A stretch of 64,000 bases of DNA. It comes from Actinomycetota bacterium. GTDB taxonomy: Bacteria; Actinomycetota; Actinomycetes; S36-B12. The notes below the pieces were generated by a model. The model made no database searches and was not told the origin of the DNA. It saw nothing but the letters and a program-made list of their open reading frames with translations. The position numbers were made by a program, and so were the translations under genes. Numbering within the stretch: position 1 is the first letter of the stretch; the number at the start of each line of letters is the position of its first letter. Of the stretch, positions 16,045-24,664 are shown piece after piece. The stretch is taken from contig VGCC01000003.1 of the NCBI GenBank assembly GCA_016870195.1, positions 1-64,000 of the forward strand, given 5' to 3'.

Positions 16045-16451
16045 AGTTGAGTATGGCACTCGTTCAGGACGTCGGCTGCTCATCCATCAACTGGACCCGC
16101 ACCTGTCTATCACCCATGCAGGCCCCAAAACGAAGAATCAACGTGCGACAAATGGAAATCTGTCCGCTAGGGGTTCAGAATCGTGTTTAGGCTCTTGTCA
16201 GTATTCGACTCACTGTACGGGAGCGCTGGCCCGACTTGAATGTGACGAAGTACGTGAGGAACATACGGTCACCAGTGCCCAAACCACGTCGTTCGCGTCA
16301 AATCCTCAACGACTACTAGAGCCCGCTGCTTGAGCCAGTCAATGTTTTGCGTAGTCCTATAGCTGTCGTGTGACCAATACATCTTTGTTCCCCGCGTCAT
16401 GTTAGCCGAGAATCAACAAGGCCTCTATGAGATCCAACCCCTTCACAATCC
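16045..16451. other. Intergenic stretch without a recognisable gene
   Basis: Short ORFs here have no family-like sequence or ribosome sites. I see no RNA gene or repeat. The right end leads into the promoter at 16452. Confidence 0.5.
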
Positions 16452-16494
16452 TTGACGCTTGGGAGGAGGGCACCATAGTATAGAAACGTTTCCA
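16452..16494 (+). promoter_or_regulatory. Promoter with LacI-type operator, first enolase-superfamily gene
   Basis: TTGACG (16452-16457), 18 bases, TAGTAT (16476-16481), then GAAACGTTTCC (16483-16493), a LacI-type palindrome with the central CG. The operator starts right after the -10, where bound repressor would block RNA polymerase. The same layout recurs at 21400, 26757 and 40494. Confidence 0.7.
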
Positions 16495-16511
16495 GAATTC
16501 TGGAGGTGGCT

Positions 16512-17648
16512 GTGGAGACGCCGTGTAGTGACGTCCCAGACCTCACGATCGAACGGATTGAGACCACTGCAATCCGAGTTCCTTTGGATCGCGTTTATCA
16601 GGGAAGTCACTACAAGATGACTCACCGATCCACGATAGTCACCAGACTTCACACCCGCAGTGGGCTGGTCGGAGAGGCTTACGTGGGTGACGAAGACGCT
16701 GGGCTCAAGGAAATCGTGGGCATCATTCGTCAAGAGATAGTGCCGCGACTGATAGGCAGTGATGCTTTCGCGGTCGAGCGATGCTGGGAAATAGCGAGAC
16801 CGGCCACCTGGGACATCCTGCGCGATCGCCGGCTGGGGCTCGTGGCGACCGCCTGCATCGACGCTGCGATCTGGGATGTCATCGGTCGCGCGCTTCAAAT
16901 GCCACTTTGGCGATTGTGGGGTGGATACCGGAAGCAGGTTCCCGTTATCACTATAGGGGGCTACTACGCCGAGAATGCGAACATCGAAGCCGAGGTGAGC
17001 AATCTCGTTGAGGAACAGTTTGCCGGCATGAAGTTCAAAGTTGGCGGTCTGACACCAAGAGAGGATGCGACGCGGGTTCAACGGGCTCGGCGTGCCGCGG
17101 GAGATGATTTCGCCCTTGCCGTCGATGCCAACCAAGGTTGGACTCCAAGCGAAGCGATTGAGTTCGCGCGTCGCGTCCAAGACTGCAACTTGCTTTGGTT
17201 CGAAGAGCCATGTCAATGGCACAACGATCGTCGCGCAATGCGTGACGTGCGGCTCGGCGCGGGGATTCCCGTGTGTGCTGGGCAGTCGGAGTTGTCAGCT
17301 GCCGGCTGCCGTGATCTTATGGAAGTGGGATCTATCGACTACTGCAATTTCGATAGTTCATGGTCCGGCGGACCAACTGAGTGGCGTCGAGTTGCAGGGA
17401 TGGCGGCGGTCTACGACGTCAAGATGGCTCACCATGAAGAGGCTCACATCGCGGGACATCTTCTTGCGTCAATCCCACACGGGACTTTCCTGGAATTGTT
17501 TCATCCACAGCGTGACCCCATTTGGCACAGCCTCGTGGTCAATCGCCCAAAGCTTGAGAATGGGTTCATGAGTTTGCCCAGTGCGCCGGGCCTCGGCTGG
17601 GAACTGGACGCTGACTACATTCGCAAGTATGAAATTGAGGGATTGTGA
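16512..17648 (+). CDS. Enolase-superfamily enzyme, mandelate racemase subgroup (copy A)
   Basis: 378 residues from the GTG at 16512, five bases after GGAGG; the upstream GTG at 16506 overlaps that site. The subgroup pattern is clear: a KxK-type base in 'GMKFKVGGL', first metal ligand in 'AVDANQGW', second in 'LWFEEPCQWH', third in 'CAGQSEL', and a late 'AHHEEAHIAGHLL' histidine region. Such enzymes abstract the alpha proton of a carboxylate and either racemise or dehydrate a sugar acid. It is about half identical by eye to the product at 21455, so the two probably act on related acids. It heads a unit with the E1/lipoyl cassette. Confidence 0.85.
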   Translation: METPCSDVPDLTIERIETTAIRVPLDRVYQGSHYKMTHRSTIVTRLHTRSGLVGEAYVGDEDAGLKEIVGIIRQEIVPRLIGSDAFAVERCWEIARPATWDILRDRRLGLVATACIDAAIWDVIGRALQMPLWRLWGGYRKQVPVITIGGYYAENANIEAEVSNLVEEQFAGMKFKVGGLTPREDATRVQRARRAAGDDFALAVDANQGWTPSEAIEFARRVQDCNLLWFEEPCQWHNDRRAMRDVRLGAGIPVCAGQSELSAAGCRDLMEVGSIDYCNFDSSWSGGPTEWRRVAGMAAVYDVKMAHHEEAHIAGHLLASIPHGTFLELFHPQRDPIWHSLVVNRPKLENGFMSLPSAPGLGWELDADYIRKYEIEGL

Positions 17649-17717
17649 AGCACAACCACCGAGAACACACTTGCGACGATCTGTGAGTGCGAATTCAGGA
17701 ACGAGGTTTACTTGGTT

Positions 17718-18734
17718 ATGGGCAGTATGAGAATGAATCAGGCGATTGCCACGGCGCTTGCTGAAGAAATGCGGGAGAATTCGTCTGTGATTGTCATGGG
17801 CGAGGACGTGGCCGATGCCGGTGGCCCATTCAAGACCTCTGAAGGGCTCCTCAAGGAGTTCGGCCCAAAACGTGTGCGGGATACGCCAATTTCCGAGATG
17901 GGCTTCACCGGAGCAGCAGTAGGTGCTGCCGCATTAGGACTTCGACCGGTGGTTGAAATCATGTTCGTCGAGTTCCTCGGTGTCGCCCTGGATGCCGTTG
18001 TGACGGAAGCGGCGAAGTTTCGATACCTGAGTCAGGGGCAGGTATCTTGTCCAATGGTCGTTCGAGCATCGATTGGCAGTGGGCTGGGTTTTGGTTGCCA
18101 ACACAGCCAGACTTTGGAGAATTGGGTAGCCGCTACGCCGGGGCTGAAGGTGGCGTGTCCAAGCGATCCGCAGTCTGCCTACGGCTTGCTAAAGGCGGCA
18201 ATTCGCGATCCCGATCCAGTTATCTTTCTTGAGCCCCGTGCGTTGTATGCGAGCCGCGGAGAAGTGGTGACGGGTCCGGACGGCCTGCTCGAACTGGGAC
18301 GGGCACGCATCGCGCGTGAAGGAACGAAGGCTACCGTCGTTACGCTTGGAAGGACCACGAGCCTGACTCGCGCAGCTGCCCAGCAGGCGAATCTAGATAT
18401 CGAAATCATCGACCTTCTTTCCCTGGTTCCTTGGGATGTCAAGACCGTATGCGCATCAGTCAAGAGGACCGGGCGGTTAGTTGTAATTGAAGAAGCGCCG
18501 CATTCGGGAGGATGGGGATCGGAAATCATCTCAACTATCACGGCCCAAGCATTTGCATCACTGGACGCAGCACCATTTCGCATTACCGCCCCTGATGTAC
18601 CCGTTCCCTATCAACGGGATCTCGAGGCCCTCTACTTGCCTTCGGAGTCGGAGATCGTGAGGCAGTTGGAGTCCTACCTCGTCACGGGTGTGGTACCGCA
18701 GCCTTGGTGGACGCAGGAAGGGATTGCACGATGA
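17718..18734 (+). CDS. TPP-dependent 2-oxoacid/acetoin dehydrogenase E1 component, beta subunit
   Basis: 338 residues from the ATG at 17718 (the TTG at 17712 is also possible; GAGG lies upstream of both). It follows the E1-beta pattern: 'NQAIATALAEEMREN', 'VIVMGEDVADAGGPFKTSEG', 'RVRDTPISEMGFTGAAVGAA', 'KVACPSDPQSAYGLLKAAIR', 'DLLSLVPWDVKTV' and 'GRLVVIEEAPHSGGWGSEI'. E1-beta pairs with E1-alpha, whose gene overlaps by ATGA. The pair decarboxylates a 2-oxoacid, or cleaves an acetoin-like ketol, on thiamine diphosphate and passes the acyl unit to a lipoyl group. The real substrate is unknown; the enolase-superfamily neighbour suggests a product of sugar-acid dehydration. Confidence 0.9.
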   Translation: MGSMRMNQAIATALAEEMRENSSVIVMGEDVADAGGPFKTSEGLLKEFGPKRVRDTPISEMGFTGAAVGAAALGLRPVVEIMFVEFLGVALDAVVTEAAKFRYLSQGQVSCPMVVRASIGSGLGFGCQHSQTLENWVAATPGLKVACPSDPQSAYGLLKAAIRDPDPVIFLEPRALYASRGEVVTGPDGLLELGRARIAREGTKATVVTLGRTTSLTRAAAQQANLDIEIIDLLSLVPWDVKTVCASVKRTGRLVVIEEAPHSGGWGSEIISTITAQAFASLDAAPFRITAPDVPVPYQRDLEALYLPSESEIVRQLESYLVTGVVPQPWWTQEGIAR

Positions 18735-19738
18735 GCCAGATGACTATGACGCCAGTTCAGCGTCGCGACGTCTTACGGGATGACCCACTCGCTCAGTACT
18801 CTCGAATGCTGGAGATTCGCCATTTCGAAGAACTGGTCAACGAGCTCTTCGCCCAAGGTGAGATCCACGGGACGACCCATCTGTGTCTTGGTCAAGAAGC
18901 TCTGGCTGTAGGAATAGCCGCCGAATTGCCTACAGATCATGCCGTCGCAGCGACGTACCGTGGTCACGGCGTGGCGCTGGCTTTGGGTATGACGCCGCAA
19001 GTTGTGTTGGCGGAAATCATGGGCCGTTCGGCTGGATGCGTCGGTGGTGTGGGTGGTTCCATGCATCTTTGCGACATGAGCGTCGGGCTGCTCCCAACCT
19101 CGGCAATAATCGGCGCGGGAATACCCATCGCTGCCGGGGCTGCCCTGGCTTACCAGACGCTAGAAGAGCAGTCAGTCGCGGTAGCCATCTTCGGTGACGG
19201 CGCTGCGAACATCGGGGCCTTCCATGAAGGTCTCAACCTCGCTGCTGTGTGGAAGTTGCCGGTCGTGTTCGTGATCGACAACAACGTCTATGGAGAGTAT
19301 TCGAGAATTGATCGTACGACTCCATTCGAGGACCTGCATCTCCGGTCTGCCTCATATGGGATACCTGGCGTCACGGTGGATGGAATGGATTCCGATCTAG
19401 TGCAAGACACGATGAGGGTCGCTCTCGAGCGAGCCAGGAATGGACAAGGGCCCACCTTGATCGAGGCCAAGACTTATCGGTTTGCCGGGCATTCACGTGC
19501 CGATACGGCGCCATATCGTCCCGAAGGTGAACTAGAGCAGTGGAAGAAGAGGGACCCTTTACTGGTTACGAAGCAGCGACTGCTGAAAAAGGGTGCGGCA
19601 TCTGAGGATCAGTTAGATCAACTCGAAGCGACGATCAAGGAAGAACTCGAATCCGTGTTGGACGAGGTGAGGAGCCTTCCTTCCCCGAATCCGGCGGCCA
19701 TGTTTGATCACATTTACGCCGAGCAGGTGAGCGTTTGA
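18731..19738 (+). CDS. TPP-dependent 2-oxoacid/acetoin dehydrogenase E1 component, alpha subunit
   Basis: 335 residues; the ATG at 18731 overlaps the E1-beta stop, ten codons inside the ORF-track start. The thiamine-diphosphate motif runs from 'FGDGAANIGAFHEGLNLAAV' to 'FVIDNNVYGEYS' (GDG to NN). 'GSMHLCDMSVGLLPTSAII' and 'ETYRFAGHSRAD'-like sequence ('EAKTYRFAGHSRADTAPYRP') match the phosphorylation-loop region of E1-alpha. The order beta-alpha-lipoyl is reversed from the commoner alpha-beta. No E2 acyltransferase or E3 gene lies in the island. Confidence 0.9.
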   Translation: MSQMTMTPVQRRDVLRDDPLAQYSRMLEIRHFEELVNELFAQGEIHGTTHLCLGQEALAVGIAAELPTDHAVAATYRGHGVALALGMTPQVVLAEIMGRSAGCVGGVGGSMHLCDMSVGLLPTSAIIGAGIPIAAGAALAYQTLEEQSVAVAIFGDGAANIGAFHEGLNLAAVWKLPVVFVIDNNVYGEYSRIDRTTPFEDLHLRSASYGIPGVTVDGMDSDLVQDTMRVALERARNGQGPTLIEAKTYRFAGHSRADTAPYRPEGELEQWKKRDPLLVTKQRLLKKGAASEDQLDQLEATIKEELESVLDEVRSLPSPNPAAMFDHIYAEQVSV

Positions 19739-19977
19739 TGAGGATGACCATCAAGATGCCACGGGTAGCGGATACTGTCGATCAAGTGTTCGTAACCGAA
19801 TGGCTGGCTCAAGAGGGAGTTCGAGTCGAAGCTGGTGCCCCTCTCATGCGGGTGGAGACCGATAAAGCGGTCGTCGAGGTCCCCTCGCCTGTCACTGGGA
19901 TAGTCATGGAGCAACTCGTGGCTGTCGACGTTGAGGTTGCGACGGGCACGCCCATCGCCGTCATCAGCACCGACTGA
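19738..19977 (+). CDS. Stand-alone lipoyl-domain carrier protein
   Basis: 79 residues, ATG overlapping the E1-alpha stop (TGATG). The whole protein is one biotinyl/lipoyl domain with the modified lysine in 'RVETDKAVVEVPSPVTGIVM'. There is no E1-binding peripheral domain and no 2-oxoacid acyltransferase domain behind it, so it is not an E2. Presumably it accepts the acyl or hydroxyalkyl unit from the E1 pair encoded just before it and hands it to an E2, a CoA or a reductase encoded elsewhere; this is inference. A second, separate E1/lipoyl set of the same design lies at 55816-58140. Confidence 0.85.
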   Translation: MRMTIKMPRVADTVDQVFVTEWLAQEGVRVEAGAPLMRVETDKAVVEVPSPVTGIVMEQLVAVDVEVATGTPIAVISTD

Positions 19978-20011
19978 CGGAGTTTTTCGTGAAGGACCTT
20001 GATTGTCTGAT

Positions 20012-21034
20012 TCAGGAAAATAGTGGCTGAGTGCTGTCACGAGCTGCGTACTCCGTGGGAAGTGTGACCGTGTGGGCGGGTGCACCTGCAAGCATCTCAA
20101 GCACCATTGTGGCCGAGACACTTCCCATCTCAAAAGGATCGCGGGTCACGACGCTGATACTAGGTCGGGATACGCGTAGCCAGGGGAGGTCGTCGCAGAC
20201 AACCAAAGAGACGTCTCGACCGGGCAGCATCGATAACTCGTCCAGAGCCTCGAGTATTCCCGAAGTGGTTTGAACGCCCCCAGCAATGAGAGCGGTTGGA
20301 CGTATACTTCGATTGTCACTGAGCAGTTCGATTGTTTGCGAACGCGCGAATGAGGCGGAGAAGACCTGGGCGATCATGGTCGCAGAGGAACTGTCGATGC
20401 CAGCTTCCTCGAAGGCCTCCATGAACCCACGAAGGCGCTCTCGTGTAGGACGAATGTCTTGAGTGCCGGTGATGAAGGCGATTCGCCTGTGGCCGAGTGA
20501 CAGCAGATCCTTGGTGGCTGCCTTAACTCCGCTTGCGTGATCTAGTAAGACTCGGCCGGTGGAGAGTCGATTGAATTCGCGGTCGAGCAAAACGACGGGG
20601 CGTCCGAAGGACTTGATCGCCTTTCGAGTGGCCATGCTCTTGTCGCTCACGGTTGCGAGAAGAATCGCGTCGACCCGTCGTTGACGAAGCATTCGGATTC
20701 TCTCAACCTCTTGCGATATATCTCGACCACTACTTGTAACGAGTAGTGTGTAGTCGGCTATGCTCAACACGCTCTCGATTCCCGTTATGACCTCTGCGAA
20801 GAACGGCGTAGAATAGTCGCGCACAATCAGGCCAACAGCACGAGTCGTCCCGCTTCGCAGACCCTGGGCAACAGGATCTGGCTGGTAGCCGAGTTCCCGA
20901 ACAGCACGCTCAACTTTGGCGCGCATGGCGTCGCTTACGTCAGGGTGATTACTCAAGACGCGAGATACTGAGGAGACAGCGACTCCCGCCCTGTTCGCGA
21001 CGTCATGAATGGTCACCACCCGGTCCTGCGTCAC
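20012..21034 (-). CDS. LacI-family transcriptional regulator
   Basis: 340 residues. The N-terminal HTH is textbook ('TIHDVANRAGVAVSSVSRVLS', hinge 'GYQPDPVAQGLRSGTTRAVG'), followed by a periplasmic-binding-protein-like effector domain ('PFFAEVITGIESVL', 'GHRRIAFITGTQDIRPTRERLRGF', 'ISVVTRDPFEMGSVSATMV'). It lies convergent to the E1/lipoyl unit and divergent from the gene at 21455. The four LacI-type operators in the island, two with an identical 13-base core, make it the likely repressor of the sugar-acid genes and the importer. The inducer would be a sugar or sugar acid taken up by the ABC system. Confidence 0.9.
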   Translation of the reverse strand: MTQDRVVTIHDVANRAGVAVSSVSRVLSNHPDVSDAMRAKVERAVRELGYQPDPVAQGLRSGTTRAVGLIVRDYSTPFFAEVITGIESVLSIADYTLLVTSSGRDISQEVERIRMLRQRRVDAILLATVSDKSMATRKAIKSFGRPVVLLDREFNRLSTGRVLLDHASGVKAATKDLLSLGHRRIAFITGTQDIRPTRERLRGFMEAFEEAGIDSSSATMIAQVFSASFARSQTIELLSDNRSIRPTALIAGGVQTTSGILEALDELSMLPGRDVSLVVCDDLPWLRVSRPSISVVTRDPFEMGSVSATMVLEMLAGAPAHTVTLPTEYAARDSTQPLFS

Positions 21035-21399
21035 CTCATACCCCCGACCTCAGGTGGTAGCTCCGTTGTGGGCTTCAAAGACTAGTGGGCTCTTCTTCAG
21101 GAACGATTTGCGTCGAAATCATGTCCCATTATCCCCCGTAGCCGATCCCGTACTCGCGGCCTCCCTACGCTAGAAGATCGGGGTCGAGTTCGGCGTCATT
21201 TCCCCGATCACGCGCTCGGCTCTGTAAAGTGCCGGGAAGCGAAGTGGCCTCAGACGGCTCATGTGAAGGAGCGGAGTCACGAACGCAGTGGCTTGGGCTC
21301 AGAAACTCGTATAGGCCGGTCCATTGCCTATCTCGACAGGTGACCTCGTCGCCTCGAGCCCCGAATGGAGTGGGCGCTCGGCGCCGGTTCGAAGTCCGC
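21035..21399. other. Intergenic region between the lacI-type gene and the next enolase-superfamily gene
   Basis: No ORF here looks like a protein family. The region must hold the lacI promoter (minus strand), which I cannot locate with confidence. I see no repeats or RNA gene. Confidence 0.45.
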
Positions 21400-21443
21400 T
21401 TGAGATCCAGAGGTCAAGAGACTAGGCTCCGGAAACGATACCA
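21400..21443 (+). promoter_or_regulatory. Promoter with LacI-type operator, second enolase-superfamily gene
   Basis: TTGAGA (21400-21405), 17 bases, TAGGCT (21423-21428), then GGAAACGATACCA (21431-21443). The operator core is identical, base for base, to the one at 40525-40537. Confidence 0.75.
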
Positions 21444-21454
21444 GTTTCGATGTC

Positions 21455-22588
21455 TTGGATTGGATTCCTGTGGCACTGATAGAGCGAATCGAGACAATTC
21501 CACTCACTGTTCCGCTCCAGCACGTTTACAAAGGCAGTTACTACAAGATGCGGAATCGCTGCACCATCATCACAAGAATCCACACCTCGGAGGGTGTTGT
21601 CGGTGAGGCCTACAACGCCGATACGGATGAGGAGCAACCCGAGGTTCTCTCCATCATCAACGAAGAGATCTCGCCACTGGTGATCGGTCTTGATGTCCGG
21701 CAGGTTGAGCGCTGCTGGGAGGCCATGTTGGTCACAACGCTTGACCAGTTGCGAGATCGACGGCTGCCCATGCAGGCGATCGCCTGTGTGGATAGCGCAA
21801 TTTGGGATGCCGTGGGAAAGTTGGCAGGCGAGCCCTTGTGGCGACTTTGGGGTGGCTATCGAGATCGCATTCCCATGATTGGGATAGGTGGCTACTACGG
21901 TACGAGTGAAGCCGACTTGGAGCGAGAGCTGGCGTTCTTTAAGGATGAGCAGGGCATGGTCGGCATGAAATTCAAGATCGGCGCGAAGCCCCCTGAAGAG
22001 GATGCAAGGCGGCTTCGAATCGCTCGCGACATTGTGGGTCCGGACTTCATTTTCGTCGTCGATGCTAATCAGGGGTATCGAGTCAGCGAGGCACTGGCTT
22101 TCCTGGCAGCATTGGACGACGACATCAGTCTGCGGTGGTTTGAGGAACCGACTAGGTGGCATGCCGATTGGCGTGGGCTTCGCGATGTTCGACTGCGTGG
22201 CAACGTCAACGTGGCGGCGGGTCAAAGCGAGATAAGTCGAGTTGGCATGCGCGAGATGCTCGTCAGCGGTGCCGTCGATGTGGTGAACTACGACGCTTCC
22301 TGGGGTGGTGGTCCAACGGAGTGGCGCCGAGTCGCTGCTTTGGCGGCGGCCTTCGAAGCACAAGTAGGCCACCATGAGGAGGCACAAGTCGCGTCTCACC
22401 TCCTGGCGTCGGTACCGCACGGCACTTATGTGGAGGCATTCTCTCCAACGCGAGACCCGATCTTCTGGGGGCTTCTCGCTAACCGACCATCCCTGCTTCA
22501 GGGTGACTTCGTTCTTCGGGACGAGCCCGGGTTCGGGTGGGTGCTCGATGAAGATTTCATTGGACAGTACAGAACGGATCGGGATTAG
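21455..22588 (+). CDS. Enolase-superfamily enzyme, mandelate racemase subgroup (copy B)
   Basis: 377 residues from TTG at 21455; a GTG at 21470 is an alternative and no clear ribosome site settles it. Motifs parallel copy A: 'GMKFKIGAKPP', 'VVDANQGYR', 'RWFEEPTRWHADWRG', 'AAGQSEISR', 'GHHEEAQVASHLL' and 'GPTEWRRVAALAAAF'. The operator just upstream puts it under the island's LacI-type control. It probably performs the same kind of reaction (sugar-acid dehydration, cycloisomerisation or epimerisation) on a related substrate as copy A. The next gene follows after 54 bases. Confidence 0.85.
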   Translation: MDWIPVALIERIETIPLTVPLQHVYKGSYYKMRNRCTIITRIHTSEGVVGEAYNADTDEEQPEVLSIINEEISPLVIGLDVRQVERCWEAMLVTTLDQLRDRRLPMQAIACVDSAIWDAVGKLAGEPLWRLWGGYRDRIPMIGIGGYYGTSEADLERELAFFKDEQGMVGMKFKIGAKPPEEDARRLRIARDIVGPDFIFVVDANQGYRVSEALAFLAALDDDISLRWFEEPTRWHADWRGLRDVRLRGNVNVAAGQSEISRVGMREMLVSGAVDVVNYDASWGGGPTEWRRVAALAAAFEAQVGHHEEAQVASHLLASVPHGTYVEAFSPTRDPIFWGLLANRPSLLQGDFVLRDEPGFGWVLDEDFIGQYRTDRD

Positions 22589-22642
22589 AGCGATGCGCGA
22601 CTGTTCAGCTGCGTTAGTGAACGCTATTGAAGGCGTCTTTCG

Positions 22643-23584
22643 ATGATCTCCGTATCAGTCTACGGTAATGGTCAATTGGCGAATGGAATTGCCGACTTGC
22701 TTCGGACCCGAAAGCGTCACCTTGTTAGCGGACCCTTCACCAGAGACGAACGTATCGAGGCTCTGACTTCGGCTGCAGACGTGGTCATCATCGCGACGAC
22801 GACGAGGTTACGCGACGTTTGGGAGGACGTGCTCCTAGCCGTGCGATCTGGATCTAATGTCTTGGTGAGTGCAGAGGAATCGGCGAATCCGTGGCTTGTT
22901 GATATGGAGATCGCCGATGCTTTGGATCATGAGGCGAAGCAAGCCGGGGTATCAATTCTGGGTGCGGGACTAAACCCCGGGCTTATCTTCGATGCTCTTG
23001 TGCTGACTCTTCTGGGAGCAGCTCCTGACGACGTACTGATCGATGTCCGTCGAGTCGTCGACATTTCCGGATTTGGCACGACCGTGCAGCGACGGCTGGG
23101 AATCGGATTCACGGCACAGGAGTTCTCAGACAGAGTGCGCGAGGGCAAAGTGCTAGGGCACGCCGGCTTCCCCCAGTCGATCTCGGTTGTTGGAAGAGCC
23201 CTGGGACGCCCGGTCACGAGAATCGAACCCGAAATGTCGCCGGTCTTCGTGGACCAGCCCATCGCTCTCGCTGATGGTTCGACCATTACATCTGACCTCA
23301 GTAGTGGTGTGGACCAGACCTATCGCGCATTTGAAGACGGTGTGTGTTGGTATACCGCGCGCTTCCTCGGTCATGTCGCGCTCGACCAAATCGAACAGGC
23401 ACCCCGAGACACGATCACTCTTCTTCGCAGAGGAGAGGTATACCAAGAAATTGACATAACACCGGCGTTTCAGCCGCAAATCGGCTCTCGCCACATGCTT
23501 GCGAACTCAATTGACAGGGTTTTCAACGCTACGCCAGGCTGGTTGACGGTTGCTGATCTTCCTCCAGCTAGCCTGCGCCATTAG
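22643..23584 (+). CDS. DapB/diaminopentanoate-dehydrogenase-like NAD(P) oxidoreductase
   Basis: 313 residues. It opens with a Rossmann-type nucleotide site ('VSVYGNGQLANGIADLL'), then 'VVIIATTTRLRDVWEDVL', 'SAEESANPWLVD' and 'GVSILGAGLNPGLIFDALVL'. This is the pattern of dihydrodipicolinate-reductase-like proteins that include 2,4-diaminopentanoate dehydrogenase. Such enzymes reduce or oxidise imine/amine carbons using NAD(P). Its presence between an enolase-superfamily enzyme and a zinc dehydrogenase suggests a nitrogen-containing or 2-oxo sugar intermediate, which is inference. It appears co-transcribed with copy B. Confidence 0.65.
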   Translation: MISVSVYGNGQLANGIADLLRTRKRHLVSGPFTRDERIEALTSAADVVIIATTTRLRDVWEDVLLAVRSGSNVLVSAEESANPWLVDMEIADALDHEAKQAGVSILGAGLNPGLIFDALVLTLLGAAPDDVLIDVRRVVDISGFGTTVQRRLGIGFTAQEFSDRVREGKVLGHAGFPQSISVVGRALGRPVTRIEPEMSPVFVDQPIALADGSTITSDLSSGVDQTYRAFEDGVCWYTARFLGHVALDQIEQAPRDTITLLRRGEVYQEIDITPAFQPQIGSRHMLANSIDRVFNATPGWLTVADLPPASLRH

Positions 23585-23611
23585 ACCGACAAGAAGGAGT
23601 GGGAAATCATC

Positions 23612-24646
23612 ATGACTGCTATGTCTGCGCTGGTCTACGAGGGACCGAGGACGATGACTATGCGTACGGTCGAAGTCCCCCGTCCCGCCGAAGGTGAGGT
23701 GTTGGTCCAGGTGCTCTACTCGGGCATCTGCGGATCGGAACTGAGTGGTTTTCTCGGCCAGAGCAGTATTCGCAGCGCGCCGTTGATTTTCGGGCACGAG
23801 ATCGTTGGGCGCATTGCCGACTATGGGCCTGGTGTTGATGCTGAAATCGCTGGAGGTGTTGGTTCGGCGGTCGTCCTCAATCCGCTCTTCTCGTGCCGCG
23901 CGTGTTCTTTCTGCCTGTCCGGCAAGCAACAGCTGTGCCCGAAGCGAAAGCTCTTGGGTGCATCGCTCCCGGGCGGGAATGCCGAGTTCGTCGCTGTCCC
24001 CATGAAGGGAGTGCACTCCCTGCCGGACGATTCCGACCTTGCGATTGCTGCTTTGGGAGAGCCGACGGCCTATGCCATCCATGCTGTTCGAGCGTCACGC
24101 GCAGGCGCCGGAGACAACGCGCTGATCGTAGGAGCCGGTCCGATAGGTCTGTTCATTGCCAAGGTCCTGATTCAGTACGGCGTGCAGCCGATCTGGGTCG
24201 CCGAGCGCAATGACAGCCGCCGCGCCGCCGCTGCAGCGACGGGAGCCGTGATCGTCGAGAGCGACGAACACGTCGCTCAGGCCGTGCGGGCGGCCTCGGG
24301 GGGAAGTGGGGTTCACATCGCATTTGACGCAGTCGGCAGTCCTGCCACCCGACTGGCGTGCGTCGAAAGCGTGATGCCTGGTGGCACGGTGATTCTTTCT
24401 GGCTTGCATACCGATCAAACCACGTTGCCCATGAATGCGATAGTCCGCTCGGAGATTTGCCTCGCTGGAGCCTTCGCCTATACGCCAGAGGATTTCGCGA
24501 TGGCCCTTGATTGGCTCCAATCGGGCCGCTTGGCAATCGACTTCGACATCGTGAAGGCACCGCTGTCCGAAGGGCAGCGATGGTACGAACGACTGGTCGA
24601 AGGTGATCCCACTGTCAAAGTGATGCTTGAACCGGGAGCCAGTTGA
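23612..24646 (+). CDS. Zinc-dependent medium-chain alcohol dehydrogenase (sorbitol/threonine dehydrogenase type)
   Basis: 344 residues. The catalytic-zinc region is 'GICGSELSGFLGQ' and 'FGHEIVGRI'; the structural-zinc cysteines are in 'NPLFSCRACSFCLSGKQQLC'; the nucleotide fold is 'ALIVGAGPIGLFIAKVLIQYG'. These define the MDR family members that oxidise polyols, threonine or galactitol-type substrates. AAGGAG lies about 12 bases upstream of the ATG; the ATG at 23621 is another possible start. It completes the unit that begins at the operator at 21431 and is convergent with the next gene. Confidence 0.9.
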   Translation: MTAMSALVYEGPRTMTMRTVEVPRPAEGEVLVQVLYSGICGSELSGFLGQSSIRSAPLIFGHEIVGRIADYGPGVDAEIAGGVGSAVVLNPLFSCRACSFCLSGKQQLCPKRKLLGASLPGGNAEFVAVPMKGVHSLPDDSDLAIAALGEPTAYAIHAVRASRAGAGDNALIVGAGPIGLFIAKVLIQYGVQPIWVAERNDSRRAAAAATGAVIVESDEHVAQAVRAASGGSGVHIAFDAVGSPATRLACVESVMPGGTVILSGLHTDQTTLPMNAIVRSEICLAGAFAYTPEDFAMALDWLQSGRLAIDFDIVKAPLSEGQRWYERLVEGDPTVKVMLEPGAS

Positions 24647-24664
24647 ATCTTTCCCAGTCGTGCC

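Noticed and set aside
16443-17222. Long minus-strand ORF (259 aa) opposite copy A, and similar ones opposite copy B (21422-22420), the RbsB-type gene (27145-28035) and HyuB (33241-34104)
   Set aside because: They are mirror frames of well-supported genes, carry no family motifs, and have no ribosome sites.
19738-19977. Free lipoyl protein as a truncated E2 whose catalytic domain follows in another frame
   Set aside because: The sequence after the stop is short and runs into the convergent lacI-type gene; no E2 motif such as DHR is found in any frame there.
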